Shown here in pieces: positions 54,766 to 63,717 of a stretch of 64,000 nt of DNA. How positions within the stretch are numbered: position 1 is the first letter of the stretch; the number at the start of each line of letters is the position of its first letter. The notes below the pieces were generated by a model. That model was not told the DNA's origin. It did not search any database and was given only the letters and a program-made list of their open reading frames with translations. The DNA lies in assembly GCF_003583985.1 (NCBI RefSeq), contig NZ_QXML01000005.1, positions 1-64,000 of the forward strand, given 5' to 3'. A program made the translations under genes and the position numbers. Origin of the DNA: Algoriphagus lacus. Its GTDB lineage: Bacteria; Bacteroidota; Bacteroidia; Cytophagales; Cyclobacteriaceae.

Positions 54766-56226
54766 TTATTTCTGTCCGGTCAAGGCCGCAGGATCCAAGA
54801 GCTTCTTGATCTGGTCTTCGGTCAACAGCTTCTTTTCCCGGATCAATTCCAAAATTCCCTTCCCGCTTTCAAGTGCTTCTTTTGCGAGTTCGGTGGTTTT
54901 TTCATAGCCCAAAACAGGGTTGAGGGCAGTTACAATCCCTATAGTAGTTTCCATGTATCGCTTCAAAACCTCCTCATTGGCAGTGATTCCATCAATGCAA
55001 TTCTTACGGAACAGCGGCATCAATTTGTAAAACAGAGCCTGGGATTCCATGATGGAGGTAGCAACTACCGGCTCATACGCGTTCAATTGCAATAGACCAT
55101 CTCGGGAAGCGATACCCACAGTTGCATCATTGCCTATCACCTTGTAGCACACTTGGTTCATTACCTCCGGCATGACCGGATTTACTTTCCCCGGCATGAT
55201 GGAAGAACCCGGCTGAAGGGCTGGGAGATTGATTTCAAAAATTCCGTTTCGGGGACCGGATGCCAGGAATATCAAATCACTGCTGATTTTTGAAAGGGTA
55301 ACGGCCAGGTTTTTATAAGCCGCGGAAAACATCACGAATCCCTGCATGCTGCTTGTCGCTGCAATCAGGTCTTTGGGATTGACGAAAGGTTTACCGGTGA
55401 TTTTGGCGATTTGGGCTACGCATTTTTCCGCATAACCCGGACTTGCTGTCAAGCCTGTACCAATGGCAGTAGCCCCCATGTTTACTTCATATAAATACTC
55501 CTCGGATTTGCGGAGGGCATCTATTGCAGCATCGATCTGAAAACCAAATGCGTGAAACTCCTGACCCAAAGTCATGGGTACTGCATCCTGACCTTCGGTA
55601 CGGCCCATCTTCACCAGATTTTTGAATTCATCACCCTTCTTGTGAAAAGCCTGGGAAAGCAATTCGGCCTCTTTGATCACCTTGTCATTGTGCAAAATCA
55701 AGGCAATATGGATGGCTGTTGGATACACGTCGTTGGTGGATTGGCCCATATTGAGATCATCATGCGGCTCAATAAACTGGTATTCACCTTTTTTCTTACC
55801 CATCATCTCCAGCGCAATATTGGCCAATACTTCATTGGCATTCATGTTGGCTGAGGTGCCCGCGCCGCCTTGATACAAGTCAGTAAGAAATTGATCATGG
55901 TATTTCCCGTCCATTACCGCCAAACAGGCTTTCTCGATGGCGGCCAGCTTTTCCGGACTCATTCTACCCACTTCTGTATTAGCTCGGGCTGCAGCCAACT
56001 TTACGATGGCATACGCTTTTACATAGTCTGGATAGAAATTGGTTTTGACCCCGCTGATCGGGAAATTTTCCAATGCACGGAGCGTCTGGACGCCGTAATA
56101 GGCGTCAGCCGGAATTTGCTTTTCCCCCAGCAGATCCTTTTCGGTGCGGGTTTGTTGTGCCTGGGTCACCTGAACGCTCATCAGCATCAGCAGGGCCAGT
56201 AGTTTAAGTGATAAAATTTTGTTCAT
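54766..56226 (-). CDS. aspA: Aspartate ammonia-lyase with a signal peptide (periplasmic aspartase)
   Basis: I take the ATG at 56226 (MNKILSLKLLALLMLMSVQVTQAQQ), a textbook Sec signal peptide; the upstream eight residues are not needed. The mature 460-odd residues align throughout with bacterial aspartase: DLLGEKQIPADAYYGVQTLRALENF, YQGGAGTSANMNANEVLAN, GQSTNDVYPTA, VNMGATAIGTGL, and the catalytic loop GSSIMPGKVNP with Ser341-342. NMGATAIGTGL and the DLLGE start favour aspartase over fumarase. It converts L-aspartate to fumarate and ammonia. The usual enzyme is cytoplasmic; here export, and the asparaginase and Dcu neighbours, point to a periplasmic reaction. Confidence 0.9.
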   Translation of the reverse strand: MNKILSLKLLALLMLMSVQVTQAQQTRTEKDLLGEKQIPADAYYGVQTLRALENFPISGVKTNFYPDYVKAYAIVKLAAARANTEVGRMSPEKLAAIEKACLAVMDGKYHDQFLTDLYQGGAGTSANMNANEVLANIALEMMGKKKGEYQFIEPHDDLNMGQSTNDVYPTAIHIALILHNDKVIKEAELLSQAFHKKGDEFKNLVKMGRTEGQDAVPMTLGQEFHAFGFQIDAAIDALRKSEEYLYEVNMGATAIGTGLTASPGYAEKCVAQIAKITGKPFVNPKDLIAATSSMQGFVMFSAAYKNLAVTLSKISSDLIFLASGPRNGIFEINLPALQPGSSIMPGKVNPVMPEVMNQVCYKVIGNDATVGIASRDGLLQLNAYEPVVATSIMESQALFYKLMPLFRKNCIDGITANEEVLKRYMETTIGIVTALNPVLGYEKTTELAKEALESGKGILELIREKKLLTEDQIKKLLDPAALTGQK

Positions 56227-56271
56227 TTCAGTGTTTGTTGAATTGGGCAATAGCTCGAAAAGTCAGTTAAA

Positions 56272-56304
56272 AATTGCGCCCGGATAAGGAATCCGGACGC
56301 AATT
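56272..56304 (-). terminator. Hairpin between asparaginase and aspartase genes
   Basis: On the minus strand, AATTGCGTCCGGAT pairs with ATCCGGGCGCAATT (one G-U pair) around TCCTT, followed by UUU. It is a good terminator-like hairpin between ansB and aspA, possibly giving partial termination or mRNA processing. Confidence 0.6.
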
Positions 56305-56316
56305 CAATTCAAGTGA

Positions 56317-57369
56317 TTAATAGGTAAAGAACACCTCCTGAAGCTGCTTCTTATCCTTGGTTCGAGTAAGCGCAAGCATTAATAAAATCCTTGCCTTCTG
56401 AGGAGTAAGGTCATCTGAAACGATAGTGCCCAACTCCTCATCGTTGATCTCGTCGTGGAGAACCACCCGTCCGGATGGCGCACGGCTGGCTCGGCAAACG
56501 ATAATTCCGGCAGCAACAGCTCTCTTCACAGCATCCATGTAAGCTTTGTTGAAATTGCCATTACCCACGCCCGCAATCACGATTCCGTCTACTTTTTTGC
56601 TGATCAGGAAATCAATCTGGTCTGCAGGCGCATCGGCATACATGTACACGATATCCACTCTGGGTAATTTGGTGTCTGCGGTGAGCTGAAGGGGCTTAGG
56701 TGGATTTACTTCCCGTACTGAGTTGGAATAATATTCAACTCTTCCATCGTATGCCTGACCAATCGCTCCTGTGTTTGGAGAGTCAAATGCATTGGTCTTG
56801 GTTGTACTCATTTTCATCACTTCGCGTGCGTCGAAGATTCCTTCGTTGAAACTCACCAAAACGCCTCTTCCCTTAGTCTCAGGGTTAATTGCCACAGTAA
56901 TGGCGTCATACAGATTTTTTGGTCCGTCTGCACTGATTGCAGTAGCCGGACGCATGGAGCCAGTCAAAACTACGGGCTTGTCGGAAGGAACGACCAAATC
57001 CAGGAAGTAGGCTGTTTCCTCCTGGGTGTCGGTACCGTGAGTCACGACGATGGCATCTGCTTCATTTTTTGCATAAATCTCATTGATCCGGATGGCCAGT
57101 TTTTTCCAGACATCGATAGTCATGTCCTGGCTACCTACAGATGCAATCTGTTCGCCGGAGATGTTGGCAATTTTCTTTACTGAAGGGATTGTCCCAATCA
57201 AATCGTCAATAGGAATTTTACCGGCTGTATATCCGGCACGGTCCGCGGAGGCTCCTGCACCTGCAATGGTCCCACCTGTTGCTAAAATAATTACCCTAGG
57301 TAATTGAGCCTGAGCGTAAACCTGAACAGTTATGAACAGGAGTACTAGAATTGAAAGTAGCTTTTTCAT
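56317..57369 (-). CDS. ansB: Type II (periplasmic) L-asparaginase
   Basis: I use the ATG at 57369 (MKKLLSILVLLFITVQVYAQA), a clear Sec signal; the frame's 15 upstream residues are discarded. The 350-residue product has the two active-site motifs ILATGGTIAGAG (nucleophile Thr34) and IVVTHGTDTQEETAYFLD, as well as VLTGSMRPATAISADGP and the GVLVSFNEGIFDAREVMK segment. It hydrolyses asparagine to aspartate and ammonia in the periplasm. It lies 61 bases downstream of the Dcu gene and 90 bases upstream of aspA. Its product is the substrate of the aspartase next door. Confidence 0.94.
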   Translation of the reverse strand: MKKLLSILVLLFITVQVYAQAQLPRVIILATGGTIAGAGASADRAGYTAGKIPIDDLIGTIPSVKKIANISGEQIASVGSQDMTIDVWKKLAIRINEIYAKNEADAIVVTHGTDTQEETAYFLDLVVPSDKPVVLTGSMRPATAISADGPKNLYDAITVAINPETKGRGVLVSFNEGIFDAREVMKMSTTKTNAFDSPNTGAIGQAYDGRVEYYSNSVREVNPPKPLQLTADTKLPRVDIVYMYADAPADQIDFLISKKVDGIVIAGVGNGNFNKAYMDAVKRAVAAGIIVCRASRAPSGRVVLHDEINDEELGTIVSDDLTPQKARILLMLALTRTKDKKQLQEVFFTY

Positions 57370-57430
57370 AATTGGATTGTTTTTGGATTTGGATGTCATT
57401 TGTTGATTTTTCATTTGGATTGGTTAGTGT

Positions 57431-58783
57431 TTATAAAAGAATAGATTGAAGTAAAAGCCCGGCCAGAATAGAAACAGTGGTGGTAATCAGGCCAGGAAGC
57501 ATAAAGCTGTGGTTGAGCACATACTTCCCGATTCGGGTAGTACCCGTGCGGTCAAACTCAATGGCCATCAGCAATGTGGGATAACCAGGGATAAAGAAAT
57601 GCCCGTTGCAGGCCGGGAAGATTCCGATGAGATATGCCGGAGGCAAACCCAAGGAAAGTCCAAGTGGCATCAAGGCTTTTGCAGTTGAGGCCTGGCTGTA
57701 CAAGAGCATGCTCAACAGAAAGAGGGCGATTGCGAAAGACCAGGGATAAGAGGCCACCAGATCACCCAATGTCTGCTGGATAACAGCGAAGTTGTTGTCC
57801 ATAAATGTGCTGCTCATCCACACCACACCAAAGACTGCGATGGTAGCCTGTCCTGCTGAGGAAAACAGACTGGCTTTGGTCACTTTTCCGGCAGTCGTAT
57901 CAGCAAACAAAATGATCAAACCGGTAGCCGCCAGCATGAGGATCATGATCATGGAAGGCATCAGTAAATGGCCGGCTTCATTCACCGCAAAGCCCGGATG
58001 AAAATCAGCTTTATTTCCGAATTCGGGCAACAGTTGAGGGAATGACCCGAAAATCACTACAGACATCACGGCCAAAGAGAAAATAATTACCGACTTGACC
58101 GCACCAGGAGGGATGGTGGCCACAGTGTTCAGATCTTTGCCCTCCAGATTTTTCACAAAAGCCGGATCCTTCATCCGCTCCAGGAATTCCGGATCTTCGC
58201 TCAATTCCTTGCCTCTTTTCCAGACAAACAAAATCCCCACGAACATCCCGATAAGCGTCGCAGGAATGGCAATCATCAGGATATCAAACAGCTTCACTCC
58301 GGAAGCCCCAAGTACCGTGAGCATGGCTGCAGCCGCTGCCGAGACCGGACTGGCGGTAATTGCCATGTAGGCCCCGATCACACTCATGCTCATGGCCCGC
58401 TCAGGCCGGATCCGGTTTTTGATCGCTACCTCCGCAATGATGGGCATGATCGAATAGGAAATGTGTGCCGTACCTGCAAACAGCACAAAGGCATACGTAA
58501 TCAGTGGACCGAGAAAAGTAATCTGCTTTGGATTGCTTCGAAGAATTTTGCCTGCTACCTGCACCAGATAGTCCATGCCACCTGCAGCTTGAAGTGCCGC
58601 CGCAGCCGTCACCACACTCATGATGATGAGCATCACCTCCAACGGAGGGTCGGAAGGAATCAAGTCAAATACAAAAATCATGATCAGCAAGCCGATCATG
58701 CCCATTACCCCCAATCCAATACCCGACATCCGGGCACCGATGAAAATACAGATTAAGACAACTGCCAGCTGCGCAAAAATCAT
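57431..58783 (-). CDS. Anaerobic C4-dicarboxylate transporter (DcuA/DcuB family)
   Basis: A 450-residue inner-membrane protein with about ten to twelve hydrophobic segments. The Dcu family (PF03605) is clear from AVVLICIFIGARMSGIGLGVMGMIGLL, LVQVAGKILRSNPKQITFLGPL, YSIMPIIAEVAIKNRIRPERAMSMSVIGAYMAITASPVSAA and GIFPACNGHFFIPGYPTLLMAIEFDRTGTTRIGKYVLNHSF. Family members exchange fumarate, aspartate or malate for succinate. It is the first gene of the run, so uptake of the fumarate made by the periplasmic enzymes, against succinate, is the natural role. Whether it is DcuA-like or DcuB-like cannot be told here. Confidence 0.93.
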   Translation of the reverse strand: MIFAQLAVVLICIFIGARMSGIGLGVMGMIGLLIMIFVFDLIPSDPPLEVMLIIMSVVTAAAALQAAGGMDYLVQVAGKILRSNPKQITFLGPLITYAFVLFAGTAHISYSIMPIIAEVAIKNRIRPERAMSMSVIGAYMAITASPVSAAAAAMLTVLGASGVKLFDILMIAIPATLIGMFVGILFVWKRGKELSEDPEFLERMKDPAFVKNLEGKDLNTVATIPPGAVKSVIIFSLAVMSVVIFGSFPQLLPEFGNKADFHPGFAVNEAGHLLMPSMIMILMLAATGLIILFADTTAGKVTKASLFSSAGQATIAVFGVVWMSSTFMDNNFAVIQQTLGDLVASYPWSFAIALFLLSMLLYSQASTAKALMPLGLSLGLPPAYLIGIFPACNGHFFIPGYPTLLMAIEFDRTGTTRIGKYVLNHSFMLPGLITTTVSILAGLLLQSILL

Positions 58784-59350
58784 AGGCTATGGGAATAAAG
58801 GTTTTGGGGTATTGGGTTCAAAGTTTCCATCGACTCGCTATCAAAAAGAGGTTCAGCTTAAAATTCGGATTCGGAGACCTTTCATTTTACTTATCCCGAT
58901 TTCACCCGAACACGTATCGAAAGTCCTGAAAACAATGGAGAAAAAGGATGACGAAAGTCAGTTCCAAACAAAAGCTTTATCAAGGCTTCAGTAGCATAAA
59001 ACATTTAAAAATTGCCTTCAGGGTGCGTATTGGCTTATTTTGTAAGGATTCGATGTTCAATATGTCCAACTGGTCATTTATTCCATGGACGACACCGCCC
59101 ACGCTAGAACTTTCCTTAAGCTTGGCAAAAAAAGACTCCATAGCCCTATTCTGAGCCAGTGACAGGCTATGACATGACGACAAAAAAACTCAATGAATTC
59201 GGGGAATTTACCTACAGCTTGAAAAGGAAATTTCATGTGAAAATATCTGTGGAAATCTGGGGCGTTTTCCGCCCAATTAGCCGGAAATAATTAGAAGCTT
59301 TTGGAAGAAAACATCTTATCCTTAAGTGTTGGCAAATCCTATTCCACCAC
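58784..59350. other. Intergenic region upstream of the Dcu gene
   Basis: A 567-base gap between the Dcu start and the GlgX stop. It contains the promoter region of the Dcu-asparaginase-aspartase run, but no exact -7 consensus was found. A possible transposase remnant lies at 59100-59183. Nothing else was recognised. Confidence 0.45.
59100..59183 (-). pseudogene. Possible IS3-type transposase remnant
   Basis: A 67-codon minus frame (58980-59183) contains AQNRAMESFFAKLKESS near its start, which resembles the NAxxESFF(A/S)TLK motif near the end of IS3-family transposases. The rest of the frame and the flanks do not match, so only a stub would remain. Confidence 0.3.
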
Positions 59351-61351
59351 TCATGACACTAAAATCACAATGGAATTGGGCTGGACTATACAGGTAGCAC
59401 CCTTGAAATCTGGCCCCTCCATCCATTCATAAATATCATTGGGAGAGGATTGATTGGTATCCATCCAGATTTTCCAGGACTTGGTTTTTGGTTTTGGTAA
59501 TTGAAATTCCAAGGAATTGGAAAAGGCATTGACCATCACATGCATGGTTGTGGTTCCGGCCATAGAAATGACGGTAAATGCCGTACTATGGGAGTTTTCC
59601 GACCAATCCGGCTCATTGAGCCGGACTCCATGCCAGGTAATTTCCCCTTTGTCCAAAAACTCCTTTAAGCTCATGGAATTTTCCGGGAGGTTTGCCTCCC
59701 TAAGAATCCGCCTGGCGATGAGCATTTTCACAAACCGAAACAGACCTTGATTTTCCTTCACAAGATTCCAGTCAAACCAACTCAGCTCATTGTCCTGACA
59801 ATAGGCATTGTTGTTTCCCAGTTGGGTCCTTCTGATTTCATCACCCATGGTAATCATAGGCGCTCCCATCGCAAAAAGGGTAACCGCAAAGAAGTTTTTG
59901 ATCTGTCTGATTCTCCAAGCTTCAATTCGGGGATCGTGAGTGGGGCCCTCCACTCCGCCGTTGTTGCTAAGATTTTCATTGGTACCGTCCAGATTCCCCT
60001 CTCCGTTGAGTTCGTTGTGTTTGTGATTGTAGGAGACCAGATCGTTCAAAGTGAACCCGTCGTGACAGGTTACAAAATTGATGCTTTGCTCAGGTTCGCG
60101 ATCCTGATGTCCATAGAGGTCCGGACTTCCGATCAACCGACTGATAAAGTCTTTTACTTTTCCGTTGTCTCCCCTCAGGAATCCTCTGACATCGTCTCGG
60201 AATTTCCCGTTCCATTCTTTCCAACTGTCCCCGATAAACGTCCCCACCTGATAAAGTCCTCCCACATCCCAAGCTTCGGCGATCAGTTTGGTTCCCGCCA
60301 ATACGGGATCGGATTCGATATCCCAGAGGATGGGTGCATTTTCAAGTGCGTGCCCCTTTTCATCCCGGGAAAGGATAGATGCCAAATCAAACCGAAACCC
60401 ATCCACATGCATGTATTTGACCCAATAGTTGAGGCTGTCGATGATCATCCTGCGGACGATGGGGTGATTGGCATTGAGAATATTCCCACAGCCTGCATAA
60501 TTCAGGTACTTCGACTGATCACTTCCCAGCGTATAATAGATTCGGTTGTCAATTCCCTTGAAGCAATAGGTCGGTCCTGCCTCTCCTCCCTCCCCGGTAT
60601 GATTGAAGACCACATCCATAATCACCTCGATTCCGGCTTTATGCAGCGCCTTGACCATGTCTCTAAATTCATCCATGGCTTTAAGCGGATCCGGTTGGGA
60701 ACTGTACCCTTGGTGTAGGGAAAAAAAGGAAATCGGACTGTAGCCCCAATAATTGATGTGGCCATTGTCAAGCCTATCCTCAAATTGGAAAACAGGTAAC
60801 AACTCCACTGCTGTGATACCCAAATCCTTCAGATAGGGGATTTTTTCAATCAATCCGGCATAGGTTCCTCTTTTTTTGAGGGGAACACCAGAGTTTGGAT
60901 TTTTGGTAAATCCTCCCACATGCATCTCATAGATAACGGTCTGCGAAAATGGCCTCTTGGGATGCTCATCACCTTCCCAATCGTAAGCTTTCAAGTCACA
61001 AACCACGCTTTTGGGGCAATCCGGGTTAAAAATGACCGACTTGGCATACGGATCGATCAGCGTTTTGGTCGAGTCAAACCGATGCCCGTCAGATGGGGAA
61101 AATGGCCCTTTCATACGATACCCGTAGAGTTGACCTACCTGAAGTCCTGGGACAAAAACATGCCAATAGTGATAGGTTTTGTTTTTATGGGGATCAAGTT
61201 TGACTACCAAACAGGGTTCCTTTTCCTTTGGGCCTGAAAAAAGCAGAAGCTCAACCGAAGTGGCATTTTTTGAAAAAACAGAAAAATTAACTCCGCCTTT
61301 TTCGAGAGAAGATCCAAGCGGAAAACTTTTTCCATGGAGGGGAAGTGCCAT
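59351..61351 (-). CDS. glgX: Glycogen debranching enzyme GlgX
   Basis: A 666-residue isoamylase-type GH13 enzyme. An N-terminal CBM48 (about residues 5-110, HGKSFPLGSSLEKGGVNFSVFSK) is followed by a TIM barrel with the four GH13 motifs: DVVFNHTGEG, GFRFDLASIL (nucleophile Asp), KLIAEAWDVGG (acid Glu) and FVTCHDGFTLNDLVSYNHKHN. GlgX removes limit-dextrin side chains from glycogen in the cytoplasm. Length fits the family. No other glycogen gene lies in the window; the acylase gene upstream is separated by its own terminator. Confidence 0.95.
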   Translation of the reverse strand: MALPLHGKSFPLGSSLEKGGVNFSVFSKNATSVELLLFSGPKEKEPCLVVKLDPHKNKTYHYWHVFVPGLQVGQLYGYRMKGPFSPSDGHRFDSTKTLIDPYAKSVIFNPDCPKSVVCDLKAYDWEGDEHPKRPFSQTVIYEMHVGGFTKNPNSGVPLKKRGTYAGLIEKIPYLKDLGITAVELLPVFQFEDRLDNGHINYWGYSPISFFSLHQGYSSQPDPLKAMDEFRDMVKALHKAGIEVIMDVVFNHTGEGGEAGPTYCFKGIDNRIYYTLGSDQSKYLNYAGCGNILNANHPIVRRMIIDSLNYWVKYMHVDGFRFDLASILSRDEKGHALENAPILWDIESDPVLAGTKLIAEAWDVGGLYQVGTFIGDSWKEWNGKFRDDVRGFLRGDNGKVKDFISRLIGSPDLYGHQDREPEQSINFVTCHDGFTLNDLVSYNHKHNELNGEGNLDGTNENLSNNGGVEGPTHDPRIEAWRIRQIKNFFAVTLFAMGAPMITMGDEIRRTQLGNNNAYCQDNELSWFDWNLVKENQGLFRFVKMLIARRILREANLPENSMSLKEFLDKGEITWHGVRLNEPDWSENSHSTAFTVISMAGTTTMHVMVNAFSNSLEFQLPKPKTKSWKIWMDTNQSSPNDIYEWMEGPDFKGATCIVQPNSIVILVS

Positions 61352-61419
61352 TACTTCTGGTCATTTTATGGGAAGGTCAAGCTACCAGATATCCCATCCC
61401 TCTTTCATGATTTCTGTCA

Positions 61420-61473
61420 TTAAAAAACAAGAGAGTCCTCAGAAAATACCATCTGAAGCCCCTCTTGTTTTTG
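61420..61473 (-). terminator. Terminator after the acylase gene
   Basis: AAAAACAAGAG (61423-61433) and CTCTTGTTTTT (61462-61472) are perfect 11-bp arms, and inside them CTTCAGA and TCTGAGG pair as well. On the minus strand the hairpin ends in a T6 run. It separates the acylase gene from glgX. Confidence 0.75.
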
Positions 61474-61485
61474 AAAAGTAAGAGA

Positions 61486-63654
61486 CTACTTGGTTCTTTT
61501 TCCAGGGTGATAGCGCTCTTCAAGGCGCTTCTCCACATCTTCTTTGTAAAAGGCCACTTCCTTGAAATTGGCATCGGCATAACGCTGAGCCTGGTCGTAG
61601 AAATGAGGGGAGGCAGGATCGGAACTTTGCCCCCCGGCAAGGATTGATTTTGCTTTTACCTTATCGCCAAATTCCACCACAGCCACGAAGCTGTTGCCCC
61701 GATAGCCATAAAGCCGCTTGGTCCCTTCGAACGTCTTGGCACCATAAGCTGCCAATGCGCCCCAGTTGCCGGAACCCAACCCTACAGGAATGTAAGGCTT
61801 GCTGTCATCAAACCCCGCATCAATCGCTCCACTCAAGCGCTGAAGACGGTTGATTTCTCCCCAAGGCGTATTCCAGCTTCCAAAGTCGGCATTCATCTGG
61901 TCAATCGTTTGGGTAAAAACCTCCACGATTTCCGAGGAAGTAGGAACCTTGGCTTCAGGGTTGGGACTGATAAAGCGGTTCATGCTTCGGAAAGCCTTCT
62001 GGTAATTTTCACCATAAAAGTGCGCAATGGACATCGCCACAGACTCCTTGGAGGTACGGTAATCCCAGCCTTTCAGCACTTCGGTCATTTCCTTGAAATC
62101 AGATTTTCCGGATTTGTCCAGCGCGGAAAGCAACTCAGGAATCAGGTATTCAAATGCCGGCAAATACGGATCATAAGCCAACTGAAGAAAGCTATCCAAG
62201 TTGAGTTTTTTCACATCTTTCAGAACTTTCACGGCATGAACTCCCCGGTAATTTTCTGCATCAGGAGCCATGTATGTTGGGTAATTTTCTTTTTTGGGAC
62301 TGAATTCCCCTGCTGCAGTAAAGGGTGTGGAGTTGCAGTTTTGAATCCAGCCGGTACCCGGATTGAGAATCAAAATACTCTCGTCCACGGTATGCAATCC
62401 CTGCCAATCCGTAGCCGGATTGCTACCGTCCACCGGCTTGGAGAAGTCAAACTCCGGATTTCGCTTCGGAATAAAATTGCCGTGGAAGTAGGCGATGTTA
62501 CCCTCTGCATCAGCAAAAACGGTATTGTTTGATGAGTTGGTGCGGATGTTCATCATGTCCTTAAACTCCGCATAGTTCTTCAGTTTAGTTCGGGTATAGC
62601 TTTGGGAAAGGGCGTTGACCGGATCCCAGTTGATCTTGGTGGCAACCCACTTGTCTCCTTCCTGATGGGTAATTGGGCCGTGGTGGGTTCGGTACAGGGT
62701 AAAGGACTTTTCCTTGATTTCTTGCCCAGACTTGTATTTCAGCGTGATTTGCTGAGTTTCTACTGGTCGCTTTTCCTCCCCATATTTATAGGTAATCGCA
62801 CAATTTTCCCCTGTTACTTCCTCGACAAACTCATCGATGAAATCCACGAAAGTGGAAGTATGAATCCATCCGGTCTTTTCATTAAAGCCCTGATAAATGA
62901 AAAACTGACCCCATGTCACGGCGCCATAGGCATTGAGTCCTTCCTCACTGACCACATGCACTTCCGGACGGAAATAGAAGGAAGTGTGCGGGTTGATCAG
63001 AAGCATGGCATTTCCGGATTCGGAAAGGCTCGGAGCGATTGCAATCCCATTGGATCCCTGCGGTTCTTCGGTCAATTTGGCCAAAATCGCCTCAGAGTCT
63101 ACCATAGCGAGTGAGGAGTCTTTTTCATAGAAAGCTTTGATCCCGTCAGTAGATATTCGCTCGATGTCTCCCCCAATGGAACCTTCGCTGAAAAACATCG
63201 GCATCCAAGGTTCATAGCGGGTGATAACCTGCGGCTTGACCTCCGGATGGGTATGGAGGTAGTAATTGATTCCGTCTGCAAATGCAACGCAAAGCGCCTT
63301 CAGCCAATCGGGTGCTTTTTCATAAGCGGCTTTGGCCTCGGCTTCGGTCATGTAGAGATTGGCCCGCAAGTCAGAATAGATCGCCTCCTCCCCTTCGAGC
63401 TCAGCAAGTCGGCCTGTAGCCCAGATGTAGTTGCCCTCCACCCTTCGGAAATCATCCTCACACTGGGCATAAAGTAATCCAAAGACTGCGTCGGCATCAG
63501 TTTTCCCATAAATATGGGGTACTCCAAAATCATCCCGAATGATCTCTACCCGTTCCGCCTGGGCTTCCCAGCGGCTGAGTTCATCACTTGGACTTGGTGC
63601 TTGACAGGAAAAAAAGGCAATGAAAGTAAAAACGAGTAAAGAGCTCCTAAACAT
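61486..63654 (-). CDS. Penicillin-acylase-family lipoprotein
   Basis: I use the ATG at 63654 (MFRSSLLVFTFIAFFSCQAPSPSD): the LVFTFIAFFSC stretch is a lipobox, so the protein should be a lipoprotein. The 722-residue precursor is an Ntn-hydrolase of the penicillin G acylase/PvdQ type. Signs are RDDFGVPHIYGKTDADAVFGLLYAQCEDD, the putative cleavage and nucleophile site QGSNGIAIAPS (Ser201), VTWGQFFIYQGFNEKTGW and SNNTVFADAEGNIAYFHGN. It probably processes itself into two chains and hydrolyses an amide, possibly an acyl-homoserine lactone or acyl-peptide. The substrate is unproven. Confidence 0.88.
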   Translation of the reverse strand: MFRSSLLVFTFIAFFSCQAPSPSDELSRWEAQAERVEIIRDDFGVPHIYGKTDADAVFGLLYAQCEDDFRRVEGNYIWATGRLAELEGEEAIYSDLRANLYMTEAEAKAAYEKAPDWLKALCVAFADGINYYLHTHPEVKPQVITRYEPWMPMFFSEGSIGGDIERISTDGIKAFYEKDSSLAMVDSEAILAKLTEEPQGSNGIAIAPSLSESGNAMLLINPHTSFYFRPEVHVVSEEGLNAYGAVTWGQFFIYQGFNEKTGWIHTSTFVDFIDEFVEEVTGENCAITYKYGEEKRPVETQQITLKYKSGQEIKEKSFTLYRTHHGPITHQEGDKWVATKINWDPVNALSQSYTRTKLKNYAEFKDMMNIRTNSSNNTVFADAEGNIAYFHGNFIPKRNPEFDFSKPVDGSNPATDWQGLHTVDESILILNPGTGWIQNCNSTPFTAAGEFSPKKENYPTYMAPDAENYRGVHAVKVLKDVKKLNLDSFLQLAYDPYLPAFEYLIPELLSALDKSGKSDFKEMTEVLKGWDYRTSKESVAMSIAHFYGENYQKAFRSMNRFISPNPEAKVPTSSEIVEVFTQTIDQMNADFGSWNTPWGEINRLQRLSGAIDAGFDDSKPYIPVGLGSGNWGALAAYGAKTFEGTKRLYGYRGNSFVAVVEFGDKVKAKSILAGGQSSDPASPHFYDQAQRYADANFKEVAFYKEDVEKRLEERYHPGKRTK

Positions 63655-63717
63655 AGAATTTGGGTATGGGTGGATGCCGAAAGTAAGCGATTTCAAAGGC
63701 CTGCGCAAAGGCTTTCT

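Noticed and set aside
54766..56226. Reading the lyase as class II fumarase
   Set aside because: The DLLGE start, NMGATAIGTGL and overall match favour aspartase; the asparaginase neighbour supplies its substrate.
59747..60718. 323-codon plus frame opposite glgX
   Set aside because: Antisense to a confident GH13 enzyme; open frames on the opposite strand of such genes are common.
61909..62532. 207-codon plus frame opposite the acylase gene
   Set aside because: Antisense to a confident Ntn-hydrolase gene, with no recognisable domain.
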